Shown: piece after piece, positions 19,620 to 28,983 of the stretch
Numbering within the stretch: the stretch's first letter is position 1
Layout: each line of letters opens with the position of its first letter
Origin: Bacteroidota bacterium
GTDB lineage: Bacteria; Bacteroidota; Bacteroidia; Cytophagales; Cyclobacteriaceae
Assembly: GCA_027592755.1 (NCBI GenBank)
Contig: JAQCLE010000026.1
Location: 1 to 44,611, forward strand
DNA length: 44,611 nt
Direction: 5' to 3'
Notes under the pieces: model-generated
The model's database searches: none
What the model was told of the DNA's origin: nothing
Seen by the model: only the letters and a program-made list of their open reading frames with translations
Translations under genes and position numbers: made by a program

Positions 19620-20732
19620 ATGATAGTTGGTTTTGATGCCAAACGGGCTTATTATAATACCCGCGGTTTGGGGTCTTATTCCCGGACAGTTTTGGAGGCC
19701 GTTCAAAAATATTTCCCATCAAATGATTATCATCTTTTCAAACCAAGAAAACGCGGTCGGATTTGGAATAACGATACAGGTTTTGCAGTTCATGATAATG
19801 GTGTCATGCCAGGTGCTTACTGGAGAACATTCCAATTAGGAAGCGAAGTACAAAATAAAGGTCTTGACATATTTCATGGTCTGTCAAATGAACTACCGAT
19901 TTTCCTGCCATCAAAAACCACTAGATATGTTGTTACCGTACACGACTTGATATGGTGGAAGCATCCGGAGTATTATCCGTTAATTGATAAACAAATCTAT
20001 AAATGGAAGATTTTGAAGGCAATGGCCAATGCTGACCACGTAATTGCTGTTTCTGAGAATACGAAACTGGATCTCATTGATTTCTTTCCCGAAGTAAAAA
20101 ATAAAATCTCTGTGATTTATCCTCCATGCGGAGAGGTTTTCTATCAAAAGAAAAGTGATCTAAATCTACATGGAATAAGGGAAAAGTTTAATCTTCCTGA
20201 AAGATTTATCCTGTATGTTGGTTCCTTGAGTAAGAATAAGGGAGTTGGTAACCTTATTATAATGTTATCTCAAATTGATTCGGGCCTAAGTCTCGTAATT
20301 GTAGGCGAAGGATCTGAAAAAGGAAGTTTATCCGAACTATCCAAAAAGCATAAAGTTGCAAAACGAATTTATTGGTTAGCTCAATCAACTAATCCGGACC
20401 AGATGGAATTATCGGGTATTTATCAGATGGCCTTAGCGACTATTCTTTCATCTCAATATGAAGGATTTGGCCTACCGATAATTGAATCTTTGGCTTCTCG
20501 AACTCCTGTGATAACAATCAATCATTCGTCACTGCCAGAAGCCGCTGGCCCGGGGGCTGTCTATGCGAACTCGAGTAGTCCGGACGATCTTTCTGTGGCG
20601 ATCACAACCTTGTTATCGGACACACAATTATATAACTGGTTGTCGAATGTTGGGATTGAACACGCTCTAAGGTTTAAGCCACAATCAAAAGTCCGGGAAT
20701 TGATGGGACTTTACCAAAATTTAATGCCGTGA
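19620..20732 (+). CDS. Glycosyltransferase family 4 (GT1-superfamily)
   Basis: The ATG at 19620 gives 370 residues beginning MIVGFDAKRAYYNTRGLGSY, the normal N-terminus of this GT4 subgroup; a GTG 12 codons upstream also opens the frame but adds unfamiliar residues. The GT-B fold is indicated by YVVTVHDLIWWKHPEY and DHVIAVSENTKLDLI in the N-domain, FILYVGSLSKNKGV at the start of the C-domain, and the E-x7-E nucleotide-sugar motif EGFGLPIIESLASRTPVI. It transfers a sugar from an activated donor onto a glycan or lipid acceptor in the cytoplasm. The neighbours do not define the polymer, and there is no polysaccharide gene cluster around it. Apparently monocistronic. Confidence 0.88.
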   Translation: MIVGFDAKRAYYNTRGLGSYSRTVLEAVQKYFPSNDYHLFKPRKRGRIWNNDTGFAVHDNGVMPGAYWRTFQLGSEVQNKGLDIFHGLSNELPIFLPSKTTRYVVTVHDLIWWKHPEYYPLIDKQIYKWKILKAMANADHVIAVSENTKLDLIDFFPEVKNKISVIYPPCGEVFYQKKSDLNLHGIREKFNLPERFILYVGSLSKNKGVGNLIIMLSQIDSGLSLVIVGEGSEKGSLSELSKKHKVAKRIYWLAQSTNPDQMELSGIYQMALATILSSQYEGFGLPIIESLASRTPVITINHSSLPEAAGPGAVYANSSSPDDLSVAITTLLSDTQLYNWLSNVGIEHALRFKPQSKVRELMGLYQNLMP

Positions 20733-21085
20733 CTTTGGTCGTCAGCTTTGATCCGGAGGTGCTAATGTTGATAAACTTGTATAACTATGGTGGATTAACT
20801 TGTGTAAAAATAAGGGAGAATCTTGTGAGTAAGTTGTGGGAAACTATAAGTCTGAAATCTTGCTGTGCCGCTATTGCCCGTTTAATTTAGATCAATCAAG
20901 TGAGGGATAAAGGACAAACCATTAAGGTTGGCCTTCTTAAAAGAGACCATTTTCAGACACGTCTGATTAGGGGCATTTTGTAGAAGGGTTTTGAAAACTA
21001 GAGTTTAGTTTCTGGCCGAACGGAGTTCTCAAAAGTTCTTAACTGTAACTTGGCATTTTACGAAAGCTACGGCTTTCAAAAAATG

Positions 21086-21120
21086 AAAAGGGGAGGGAAT
21101 CAACTATTTCCGCCCCTTTT
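21086..21120. terminator. Bidirectional terminator-like hairpin
   Basis: AAAAGGGG (21086-21093) pairs perfectly with CCCCTTTT (21113-21120); after one mismatch and a bulge the stem continues with GG/CC and AA/TT, closing an eight-base loop. Both strands end in a short U-run. It may end transcription from the glycosyltransferase side. Confidence 0.6.
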
Positions 21121-21215
21121 ATGTTACTATCAACTTCAACTCAACTTCTACGGTCCTTAATTCATATTAATAATTCTGGTATGAAAATCATCATCAATAT
21201 CCGTAGTAGGTGTTT

Positions 21216-21248
21216 AAAAAAAGCAACCAGCCTTGAGGGGCTGGTTGC
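21216..21248 (-). terminator. Rho-independent terminator for the pyrophosphatase gene
   Basis: GCAACCAGCC (21223-21232) pairs perfectly over 10 bp with GGCTGGTTGC (21239-21248) around a six-base loop. On the minus strand it is followed by seven T residues (plus-strand A at 21216-21222), so it faces transcription coming from hppA, whose stop lies about 270 bases upstream on that strand. Confidence 0.85.
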
Positions 21249-21518
21249 TTGAACTAAATTGGGCTTTGGAATAATTTGAGATAGAATCAAATATACCACG
21301 CTGGTTGCGCTAATCAATCATTTGAATAATTGACTTAGCCAAAGAAATAGATTGCTGAGATAAATACTACAGACAGATACACGCTGTCAATAACATTGAA
21401 AAATTAGTTTTAAAATAGACTTTAGCCTTGATTTATAGGTTATAGTAACGGTAGGACCTATTTTGCGCTGATAAAAACACGAATATATAACATCGGACTA
21501 TTCTTAATGAAAACAATT

Positions 21519-23750
21519 TTATGGAATCTGTGGTTTTTTCGCATTCATAAATAGATCAGCTGGAGGAGGAGTCTCTTTCTTTTGATCAGTTCCAACCATC
21601 TCAATTTTGCTTTTTTGTAATAATTCCGCTTCTATAGAGGGATCAGGTTTTATTGCGATATGAGGAGCAATAATCAAAGCCACAATTGAAGTAAGTTTTA
21701 TGAGAATATTCATTGACGGGCCAGAAGTATCCTTGAAGGGATCACCGACGGTATCACCTGTAATCGAGGCTTCATGATCCTCGGTTCCAGAACAGTAAAC
21801 TTTGCCATCAATTTCAATACCTTTTTCGATTGATTTCTTTGCGTTATCCCAGGCACCGCCAGCGTTATTCTGGAATATACCAAGCAACACGCCGGATATT
21901 GTAATACCTGCCAACATGCCTCCTAAAACCTCAGGTCCAAACAAAAAACCAACAACAACAGGAGTTACGAGTGCAATGGCACCCGGTCTTATCATTTCCC
22001 TGATCGCCGCCTTTGTGCTAATTTCGATGCATTTCTCATATTCAGGTGTGGCTTTGTATTCCATTATTCCTTCAATCTCCCGGAATTGACGCCTTACTTC
22101 ATTGACCATTTCCATTGCAGCTCTACCAACTGCAGCAATGGCCAATGATGAAAATATATAGGGGATCATCCCTCCGATAAACAATCCTGCCAAGACGTCT
22201 GCTTTGTATATATCGATTGAATCAATTCCCGCAATACCAACAAATGCTGCAAACAAGGCCAAAGCAGTTAATGCTGCGGAGGCAATCGCGAACCCTTTGC
22301 CTGCAGCTGCTGTTGTATTTCCAACAGCATCCAGGTTGTCAGTTCTTTCCCTAACTTCATCCTGAAGTCCACTCATAGCAGCGATACCCCCTGCATTATC
22401 CGCTATTGGTCCAAAAGCATCAATTGCCAGTTGCATAGCTGTGGTTGCCATCATACCGGCTGCAGCTATGGCTACGCCATATAATCCAGCCAATTCGAAA
22501 GAACCATAGATACCGGCGGCAAGTACAATAATAGGTAGCATGGTAGATTCCATACCTACCGAAATACCTCCAATGATATTAGTCGCATGTCCTGTTGAAG
22601 ATTGCCGCACTATTGAGTTAACAGGTTTATTACCAATAGCAGTGTAATACTCTGTAATCATACTCATCAAAGTACCTACGACTAACCCCAGCACAATTGA
22701 AAGAAAAACGTCCATCGGAGTAAATTCCATGCCGCGAATACTCATTGATGGAGGCAATAAATACATTACAATAAAATATGACGCAATGGCCGTTAGAATA
22801 ATCGAAGACCAATTACCCAAATTCAAAGCCTTTTGGACACTATCCGACTCTTTTGAGATCTTGACAAAGAATGTGCCAACGATCGAGAATATTAGCCCTA
22901 CACCCGCAATAATCATCGGAAGAAGAATTGGTGCAATTCCTCCAAAATCATCATTTGCTTCAATCTCTCTACCCAATACCATTGTGGCAACCATCGTGGC
23001 AACATATGATCCAAATAAGTCTGCTCCCATTCCGGCAACATCACCAACATTGTCTCCTACATTATCTGCGATAGTAGCAGGATTTCTGACATCATCTTCC
23101 GGGATTTGTGCTTCTACTTTGCCCACCAGGTCTGCTCCGACGTCTGCAGCTTTGGTAAAAATACCACCGCCTACTCTTGCGAAAAGCGCTATAGATTCAG
23201 CACCTAATGAGAATCCTGCCAGGATTTCCAGTGCTTTTTCCATTTCTATACCATGTGCTGATCCGCCAATGTTGACAACATATAATTGATAAAAAACGAT
23301 GAAAAGTGATCCAAGACCTAATACCGCTAATCCTGCCACTCCCAATCCCATCACCGATCCACCTGCAAAGGATATTTTTAACGCTTTTTTCAGGCTGGTT
23401 CTGGCGGCGTGAGTTGTTCTCACATTTGCCTTTGTTGCAATTTTCATCCCGAAATAACCTGCCAAAGCTGAGAATACCGCCCCAATCACGAATGAAACCG
23501 CTATAAAGGGGCTTGATGTCTCCACTAAAGTGCCTGAGTAAGCTAACAAGAGATCCGTGATGATCACAAAGTATCCTAAAAATTTCCACTCTGTCTTTAG
23601 GAAGGCCATAGCACCTTCAGCAATATATTTTGCTAATTCCTTCATGTTATCCTCCCCTTCATCTTGCTTTGAAACCCATTTGGATTTCAGCCACATGACG
23701 AATAGACCAATAACACCGAGAAAAGGGATAAGAAAAACTATATTATGCAT
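21519..23750 (-). CDS. hppA: Membrane-bound ion-pumping pyrophosphatase, K+-dependent type
   Basis: A 743-residue, about 16-helix protein that hydrolyses PPi and pumps H+ and/or Na+ out of the cytoplasm. The PPi site is DVGADLVGK at residues 203-211 with [16 protein letters not shown] following (229-244); a second acidic cluster is [12 protein letters not shown] (444-455). At the position that separates the two subfamilies the sequence is [10 protein letters not shown] (477-486), with Ala481 and Gly484 where K+-independent enzymes have Lys and Thr, so it should need K+. Whether it pumps H+, Na+ or both cannot be read off safely. The tail ([18 protein letters not shown]) is a hydrophilic extension. 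It has its own promoter at 23781-23810 and terminator at 21216-21248, and pairs functionally with the PPi-type phosphofructokinase. Confidence 0.95.
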   Translation of the reverse strand: MHNIVFLIPFLGVIGLFVMWLKSKWVSKQDEGEDNMKELAKYIAEGAMAFLKTEWKFLGYFVIITDLLLAYSGTLVETSSPFIAVSFVIGAVFSALAGYFGMKIATKANVRTTHAARTSLKKALKISFAGGSVMGLGVAGLAVLGLGSLFIVFYQLYVVNIGGSAHGIEMEKALEILAGFSLGAESIALFARVGGGIFTKAADVGADLVGKVEAQIPEDDVRNPATIADNVGDNVGDVAGMGADLFGSYVATMVATMVLGREIEANDDFGGIAPILLPMIIAGVGLIFSIVGTFFVKISKESDSVQKALNLGNWSSIILTAIASYFIVMYLLPPSMSIRGMEFTPMDVFLSIVLGLVVGTLMSMITEYYTAIGNKPVNSIVRQSSTGHATNIIGGISVGMESTMLPIIVLAAGIYGSFELAGLYGVAIAAAGMMATTAMQLAIDAFGPIADNAGGIAAMSGLQDEVRERTDNLDAVGNTTAAAGKGFAIASAALTALALFAAFVGIAGIDSIDIYKADVLAGLFIGGMIPYIFSSLAIAAVGRAAMEMVNEVRRQFREIEGIMEYKATPEYEKCIEISTKAAIREMIRPGAIALVTPVVVGFLFGPEVLGGMLAGITISGVLLGIFQNNAGGAWDNAKKSIEKGIEIDGKVYCSGTEDHEASITGDTVGDPFKDTSGPSMNILIKLTSIVALIIAPHIAIKPDPSIEAELLQKSKIEMVGTDQKKETPPPADLFMNAKKPQIP

Positions 23751-23780
23751 TGTGATTTTTTGGGTTCAAAAAAGAGGCTG

Positions 23781-23810
23781 CAAAGATAGACTTTGACCTA
23801 TGAAAACAAA
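23781..23810 (-). promoter_or_regulatory. Bacteroidota-type promoter for hppA
   Basis: On the minus strand TTTG (23810-23807) is followed after 18 bases by TATCTTTG (23788-23781), matching the TTTG/TAnnTTTG pair with spacing one short of 19. Transcription would start near 23774, about 24 bases before the hppA start codon. Confidence 0.7.
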
Positions 23811-23982
23811 AGGAAGATGAGTAAGCCAAATTTTGATCTAATATGTCTAGAAAACTGAGCGCAATCTGCTATTTTTCAACAACTCAAATAATGATAATTG
23901 TCACGTATATGAACGATAAAAAACACTCTCAATTGCATTGGATAATTATCAATGAAGTTAAGTTCAGGATGATCAAAGAATC

Positions 23983-24429
23983 GTGCCAAGAATCAAGAAT
24001 TGTCTTGAACGATTGTCAATTGATGAAATATGGACTCGCCCAAACGATAATCTGGTAAGCGTTGGCAATTTGGTTCTTCATCTTTGCGGCAATGTGAAAC
24101 AATATATCTTGTTCGGGCTGGATGGTCAGCCTGATGGGAGGGTGCGCCAAAATGAGTTCGATAATACTGGAAAAATTTCCGCAGAGGTTTTACTCCAACA
24201 ACTTGATGATCTAATGGAAAAAGTAACAGAGGTATTGGACTCTTTATCTCCTGATCTTTTGACAAATAAAATTACTGTACAAGAGATGGTCTATACCGGA
24301 TTCGGAATACTGCTTCATGTTGTTGAACACTTCTCCTACCACGTTGGTCCAATAACATGGCATACGAAACTTATTAAAAATGTTGATGTGAAGTATTATG
24401 AAGGAAAAGATCTGGACATTACTGGTTGA
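23983..24429 (+). CDS. DinB-like protein, probably damaged at the 5' end
   Basis: The 148-residue reading, from a GTG, is a DinB/DUF1572-like four-helix protein. The three-histidine metal site is present: His33 in VLHLCGN, and His112, His116 and His120 in LLHVVEHFSYH (one of the latter may be non-ligand). Family members start about 15-20 residues earlier with a helix like MIKES..RIEE. Exactly that beginning, MIKES, is encoded at 23969-23983 in another frame, and the sequence between has direct AAGAATC repeats (23976-23982 and 23988-23994), so a small deletion may have removed a piece of helix 1 and shifted the frame. The frame upstream of the GTG is closed by TAA at 23959. Activity of the shortened protein is unknown; related proteins include thiol transferases. 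Confidence 0.65.
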   Translation: MPRIKNCLERLSIDEIWTRPNDNLVSVGNLVLHLCGNVKQYILFGLDGQPDGRVRQNEFDNTGKISAEVLLQQLDDLMEKVTEVLDSLSPDLLTNKITVQEMVYTGFGILLHVVEHFSYHVGPITWHTKLIKNVDVKYYEGKDLDITG

Positions 24430-24474
24430 ATGGAATTTTAACTCAAAATGATTTTATCCTCTTAATTTTCGGAA

Positions 24475-25764
24475 ATGAAATGGATTGGTTTAGTTGCAGG
24501 TTTTTGGATGTTGGGCTGTGTACCTTTAGAACAATCTTCATCTGCTTCAAATTCTTCACAAAAGAAGAGGCTGCTTTTCTCAGATTTTCGATACAATAAC
24601 AACATAAAAACGGATTTGCTATATCCAAGCTATGGTTTTGTACAGGACGTTATAGAGCCAGCTGTGATATCCATCAGTAGCGAAGTTGGCTTGATCCTTG
24701 AATTCGACGAACTTCAGGCTGATTTTAAAGAATATAATGTCAAACTGATTCATTGCAATTCAAATTGGACAAAATCAACGGTACCTGACATGGAATTTTC
24801 CGAGAGTTTCAATGACTTTCCAATCCGAGAATTCGAATACTCTTCAAATTCCTTTACCCACTTTACACATTACACATTCAAAGTTCCGAAGGTAAGGCTC
24901 GCGGGTAACTATTTGTTAGTCGTATTTTACGGGAGAAATCCAGATGACCTGGTGTTAACCAGAAGGTTTGTAGTTTTTGATTCCAAAGTGCAAATCAAAC
25001 CCCAGGTGAGTGTGATGACTGGAGCCTCGGCTCGTTTCTTAAACCATCAGATTGAATTCGATATTAACTATCGTGGGTTAAAAATAATTAATCCTTATAC
25101 AGATATTTCCATTGTTGTCAGGCAAAATCAAAGATGGGATAACGCAATTGTTGATTTGCGGCCTACGAGTATTAAAGAGGACCGAACTACCCTGGAGTAT
25201 CATCATTTTACACGGGAGAATACGTTTCCTTCCGTCAATGAGTTTCGTTTTTTAGACCTGCGATCAGTAAGTTTCCGGGGGCAGAATGTGGCCTCAATAG
25301 ATAAAAATTCGGATAAAATAGTTGTGCAGGCTGTTATCGACAAATCTCGGGAAAACCAGGTATATAGCAAATATAGCGACCTCAATGGTAAATATGTGAT
25401 TGAAAATAATGACCCTGGAGCTCAATACCTTGAGGAGAATTACATTGAAGCACATTTCTGGCTCGATTACCCTCAACGGATAGATAACATTTACATTTTG
25501 GGAGCATTTAATAATTGGCAGATGTCACGAGAAAGTCTGATGAAGTTTGATATAGAGAGACAATTATACAGCACTTCTTTCATATTGAAACAGGGGTTTT
25601 ATAATTATCAGTATTATGTTCCTAACGGTAGCCCGCACCCATATTATTTAGAAGGCGCCTATTTCGAAGCTGAAAACGACTACGAGATTTTTGTTTACTA
25701 CCGCGAGCCTGGAACATTTGCTGATATCGTGGTCGGTTATGTGAATTTTAGCAATCAGAACTAA
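24475..25764 (+). CDS. Type IX secretion system plug protein (DUF5103)
   Basis: A 429-residue exported protein of the DUF5103 family, described as the periplasmic 'plug' that closes the SprA translocon of the type IX secretion system. The N-terminus is hydrophobic with LGC at residues 14-16, so it may be a lipoprotein. Family features are IKTDLLYPSYGF near the start, a beta-rich region with LIHCNSNWT, YEFKVPKVRLAGNYLLVVF-like strands, and a C-terminal E-set-like part (ILGAFNNWQMS, about residues 343-353) similar to AMPK glycogen-binding folds. It implies that the cell secretes proteins by T9SS and perhaps glides. The next gene follows after 81 bases but seems to have its own promoter. Confidence 0.85.
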   Translation: MKWIGLVAGFWMLGCVPLEQSSSASNSSQKKRLLFSDFRYNNNIKTDLLYPSYGFVQDVIEPAVISISSEVGLILEFDELQADFKEYNVKLIHCNSNWTKSTVPDMEFSESFNDFPIREFEYSSNSFTHFTHYTFKVPKVRLAGNYLLVVFYGRNPDDLVLTRRFVVFDSKVQIKPQVSVMTGASARFLNHQIEFDINYRGLKIINPYTDISIVVRQNQRWDNAIVDLRPTSIKEDRTTLEYHHFTRENTFPSVNEFRFLDLRSVSFRGQNVASIDKNSDKIVVQAVIDKSRENQVYSKYSDLNGKYVIENNDPGAQYLEENYIEAHFWLDYPQRIDNIYILGAFNNWQMSRESLMKFDIERQLYSTSFILKQGFYNYQYYVPNGSPHPYYLEGAYFEAENDYEIFVYYREPGTFADIVVGYVNFSNQN

Positions 25765-25800
25765 TTTTCATCTCACTTTTCAAAACTGTAGAATTTTCAA

Positions 25801-25831
25801 TTTGATCGTATTTGGTTAAATTATACCTTGT
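25801..25831 (+). promoter_or_regulatory. Bacteroidota-type promoter before the 801-aa exported protein
   Basis: TTTG (25801-25804) is followed by exactly 19 bases and TACCTTGT (25824-25831), which differs from TAnnTTTG only in the last part. Transcription would start near 25838, a few bases before the ATG at 25846, giving a very short leader. Confidence 0.5.
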
Positions 25832-25845
25832 TTTGATGAATTCGA

Positions 25846-28251
25846 ATGAAAATTTCATTTAATATCACGTTCATTCTGTTAATTATTTGCATAAACCTGA
25901 AGTGTCTTGGTCAGGATCAATTGTTATGGAGATCCTCACTCGAGAATCAGAGTGAGGATGTTTTCAAGGATAACTACACCCGTATCGCAAAAGGTGGTTT
26001 TCAGCTGGATTTGAAAGAATTATCAAATGGAAAAGTATTGGTTCGTTTTGATGACCTGGCGTTACTTACACAGAATATCCTTGGTGGTTCAGATGGTATG
26101 AAGTTTAGCTATCAGTCTGTTTCGAACATTGCTTTGGATGTTTTTGTTGGCCGAAATGCAATACGTGAGCAATTAAGGTCACAATTTCAGGATAACCTCG
26201 AGCAGAAGATGTCTACGATGCGTTTTCGTGGCTCTTCCGATGATTTCAAAAAGGAGAAGACTAAAGACTTTGAGCAGATCTTAAAAGGAAAAAAATCAGT
26301 TATTTACTGGCGGGGATACACGTGGTTCGTCACTTTGGGCACTATTAATGATCTGAATGATACTCATCCCTATAATATCAGTTTTGTTTGCAAAAATGTT
26401 CCCTATGCTAAACTATCGTTCGATTCCCTTTATTCAGACACCGTAGAGAATCTTCCACAATTAAATAATGAAAAGTGTCTGCCTTTTGATCGATACACCT
26501 ATTATAAGCGGTATTTCGGATTTAGCTATGAAGGATTAACATATAGACCGTACCGACCTACTTCAGGAATAGCAAGGAAAAAGAATTTCAGACTGTTTTT
26601 CGATAAATCCAGTTCAAGTTACCATCAGGATGAAATTAACGAAATAGTAAAGTATTTAAATGACAGTAACCTGGTTATTCAAAATGCAAAGGTTTTGGCT
26701 TTTGCATCCGTTGAAGGTGATTCCATAATAAATATGCGTTTACAAAACGAACGTGCCATGGTGTTAATAAAAACCCTTGAAAAGGCCAACAACGATAGTA
26801 TTGAAATTAATCTTGAAACACGCGAAGACTGGGGGCTTTTTAAGAATCAATTAGAGAGAACTCCTTTCAAAGACAAATACTCTCAGTCAGATTGGAAGGA
26901 TTTATTTGAGAATGACTCAATAGAAGCTCGATTCGAAAAGTATTTAAAACAACAGCGTCGGGCAGAACTATTTTTAACGCTTACTCAGCGCCTAACTACT
27001 GAAGAGAAGATAACAGTAGCTCTGGGAGATTTTTATAGGTATTCTGGTCAGTACAATTCCAAAGCCAGAAGCGATGTACGGCTAAATATCGCTAAAAGGC
27101 TTTTTGCTATAAAAAAATACCTTGAAATTCATGTTATATTGGGTAATACCACTCCTGATAGGATTTGTTCATTATTCCCGCCTAATAATAATGAATATCA
27201 TATTGTCCAACTCTATGAAACTGCTAAAGCGATATATGATGGGAAGGAGCCTGTTTGTGAAAACCTCGATGATCTCATATTAGCGGCTCACTTTTCGATT
27301 ATAGATCTCATTCAAACTCAAGGTGAAAGCAGGCTTTATTTGAAGCAAGCCCTTGATATCCAATCTTTTGCCTATGATATGACTTCAGATGGTAGGCTGG
27401 ATCCAACTATCCTATGTAAGATTGACTATCCTGATAATCCAGCATTTTATAATCTTGTTTTGAATAAATTGTATTTCGAGGAGCACCAGGGAATGTCGAA
27501 AACTGATAACCTACCATGTGATGAAGCATCCATTTTAGACGAAACTCTAAATAACCTTTTAGTCTCGTCAACTAGCCTTGTGAATACGCCCGAGCCACCG
27601 GGCAGTTTCTATTATAATTTTCTCAAAAATATTGTTCTATCTGGGGATGAACGTACAAAAGAATATCTACAAAGATCCGATCATGTATATGAATTTGACT
27701 TGCTTGAGTTTTTGTATTTGAATATTTCCAACTGGCAGGCCTGGGATCAGAAACTTTTTGATGAGGACATCACGCCGGAAATTATGTCGTTATTCCTTAC
27801 GGATCTGATGTCCATGAAAAATATGATTTGCCCCAACCAGTTATATTCGATTGCCATTGATTATCATTTGAAAGTGCTGCATCACTCGTTGGCCGCTGGT
27901 GAACAGAACAAACTGACAAATGAATCACTCAGGTTTTTGTCAGAGTACTATCAGGAGCATTCAGACAATATGAATGATAGGCTGGCACTGGCCATAGCAA
28001 AACAGTTTATGGCTCTGACACCATTGTATTTCAAAAATGAACCTGCAATTGAGGCCTATGATGTGCTACGCCGCAAAGATTGGAAGGAGCCATTGAAAGG
28101 GGAAGCATTGAACTATTACGTTAATTTGGTTGATATTGTAGCCAAAGACAGGGATGATAGGATGGAGATTCTAAAAACCAAGTATCCGCAGGATATATGG
28201 GAGTCATTTTTTACCGGAAAATATAGTATTTACGCTCAGCCTTCCCAGTAA
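25846..28251 (+). CDS. Large exported protein with OmpA-like segment and helical C-terminus
   Basis: This 801-residue protein has a signal peptide (residues 1-22, ending CLGQ) and no family I can name as a whole. Residues about 247-382 look like a divergent OmpA C-terminal (peptidoglycan-binding) domain: FRLFFDKSSSSYHQDEI, AFASVEGDS in place of the usual TDxxG, NMRLQNERAMVLIKTL matching the 'N..L...RA..V...L' helix, and QRRAELFLTL (about 370-379) matching 'NRRVEI'. A 50-residue insertion (DWGLFKNQLERTPF) separates the last two. The N-terminal 245 residues are mixed beta; the C-terminal 400 are mostly helical, perhaps TPR-like. It lies between the T9SS plug gene and trmB. Periplasmic or outer-membrane-associated role (inference). 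Confidence 0.7.
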   Translation: MKISFNITFILLIICINLKCLGQDQLLWRSSLENQSEDVFKDNYTRIAKGGFQLDLKELSNGKVLVRFDDLALLTQNILGGSDGMKFSYQSVSNIALDVFVGRNAIREQLRSQFQDNLEQKMSTMRFRGSSDDFKKEKTKDFEQILKGKKSVIYWRGYTWFVTLGTINDLNDTHPYNISFVCKNVPYAKLSFDSLYSDTVENLPQLNNEKCLPFDRYTYYKRYFGFSYEGLTYRPYRPTSGIARKKNFRLFFDKSSSSYHQDEINEIVKYLNDSNLVIQNAKVLAFASVEGDSIINMRLQNERAMVLIKTLEKANNDSIEINLETREDWGLFKNQLERTPFKDKYSQSDWKDLFENDSIEARFEKYLKQQRRAELFLTLTQRLTTEEKITVALGDFYRYSGQYNSKARSDVRLNIAKRLFAIKKYLEIHVILGNTTPDRICSLFPPNNNEYHIVQLYETAKAIYDGKEPVCENLDDLILAAHFSIIDLIQTQGESRLYLKQALDIQSFAYDMTSDGRLDPTILCKIDYPDNPAFYNLVLNKLYFEEHQGMSKTDNLPCDEASILDETLNNLLVSSTSLVNTPEPPGSFYYNFLKNIVLSGDERTKEYLQRSDHVYEFDLLEFLYLNISNWQAWDQKLFDEDITPEIMSLFLTDLMSMKNMICPNQLYSIAIDYHLKVLHHSLAAGEQNKLTNESLRFLSEYYQEHSDNMNDRLALAIAKQFMALTPLYFKNEPAIEAYDVLRRKDWKEPLKGEALNYYVNLVDIVAKDRDDRMEILKTKYPQDIWESFFTGKYSIYAQPSQ

Positions 28252-28290
28252 TTGTTTATGAGAATTCTGTTTTAAAATCACCCGGTAAAT

Positions 28291-28944
28291 ATGAGGAGAA
28301 AGCTTGAGCGCTTCGAAGAAAATTATAGACGTGACAATGTTGTTGAGCAAGGGAAAGAACTATTTAACAAAATTAAAGGTTGCTGGAAGGAAAAGTTCAA
28401 GAATGAAAACCCAATAGTCATTGAGCTTGGTTGCGGATATGGTGAGTATACGATTGGTCTTGCCAGACAATTTCCGGAAAAAAATTTTATTGGAATTGAT
28501 AGAAAAGGAGCCAGGATTTGGAAAGGAAGTAAAACGGCGGAAGAAGAGGGGTTGATGAATGTTGCTTTTTTGAGAACACATGTTCTTGAGCTTGAAAATT
28601 TTTTTGATGAATGTGAAATATCTGAGATATGGATAACTTTTCCTGATCCACGTTCGAGGAGCAGAGATGAACGCAGACGTCTCACTAATCCACGCTTTTT
28701 AAATATTTATAGACACTTGATACAACCGCAAGGCATTGTCCATTTGAAAACCGATAGCACGGAATTGTTCGAATACTCGCTCAATGTTTTAAATACTCAA
28801 ATGAAAGTTGAACAACTTTTTTCAACAACCGATCTTTATGGAACAGGCCTTCATGAAGAGAGTTTCGGTATACAAACGCGGTTTGAGCAGATGTTCCTAC
28901 AAAATGGTGAAACTATCAAATACCTCAGGTTCAATTTTAAATAA
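28291..28944 (+). CDS. trmB: tRNA (guanine-N7)-methyltransferase TrmB
   Basis: A 217-residue SAM-dependent methyltransferase that forms m7G at position 46 of tRNA. VIELGCGYGEYT (about residues 43-54) is the SAM motif I, NFIGIDRKGARIW follows as motif II, and WITFPDPRSRSRDERRRL is the family's signature, usually written FPDPWPKKRHxKRR, with Trp replaced here by Arg. LTNPRFL is the next TrmB segment. The C-terminal EESFGIQTRFEQMF aligns with the Y/F-E-x-R/K-F end region. Cytoplasmic. Its start lies 39 bases after the 801-aa gene. Confidence 0.92.
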   Translation: MRRKLERFEENYRRDNVVEQGKELFNKIKGCWKEKFKNENPIVIELGCGYGEYTIGLARQFPEKNFIGIDRKGARIWKGSKTAEEEGLMNVAFLRTHVLELENFFDECEISEIWITFPDPRSRSRDERRRLTNPRFLNIYRHLIQPQGIVHLKTDSTELFEYSLNVLNTQMKVEQLFSTTDLYGTGLHEESFGIQTRFEQMFLQNGETIKYLRFNFK

Positions 28945-28983
28945 ACCGAGATAGATTCGAATTCGACTGCTTATCTTCGGAGT

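Larger units (their letters stand above)
20733..21518. other. 786-base gap with decayed sequence and two hairpins
   Basis: I see no intact gene here. A short reading on the plus strand at about 21026-21090 (LAFYESYGFQKM, frame starting at 21038) resembles the C-terminal end of a GNAT acetyltransferase, where 'FYE..GF' is a common motif, but stops interrupt it on both sides, so it would be a remnant. Two hairpins, at 21086-21120 and 21216-21248, look like terminators. The rest, including about 270 bases from 21249 to the end of the pyrophosphatase gene, shows nothing recognisable. Confidence 0.55.

Noticed and set aside
22729-23289. 186-codon plus-strand ORF inside hppA
   Set aside because: It is antisense to the well-conserved pyrophosphatase and is low in complexity (Ile/Pro/Ser/Ala-rich), as expected for the complement of its codons; no family is visible.
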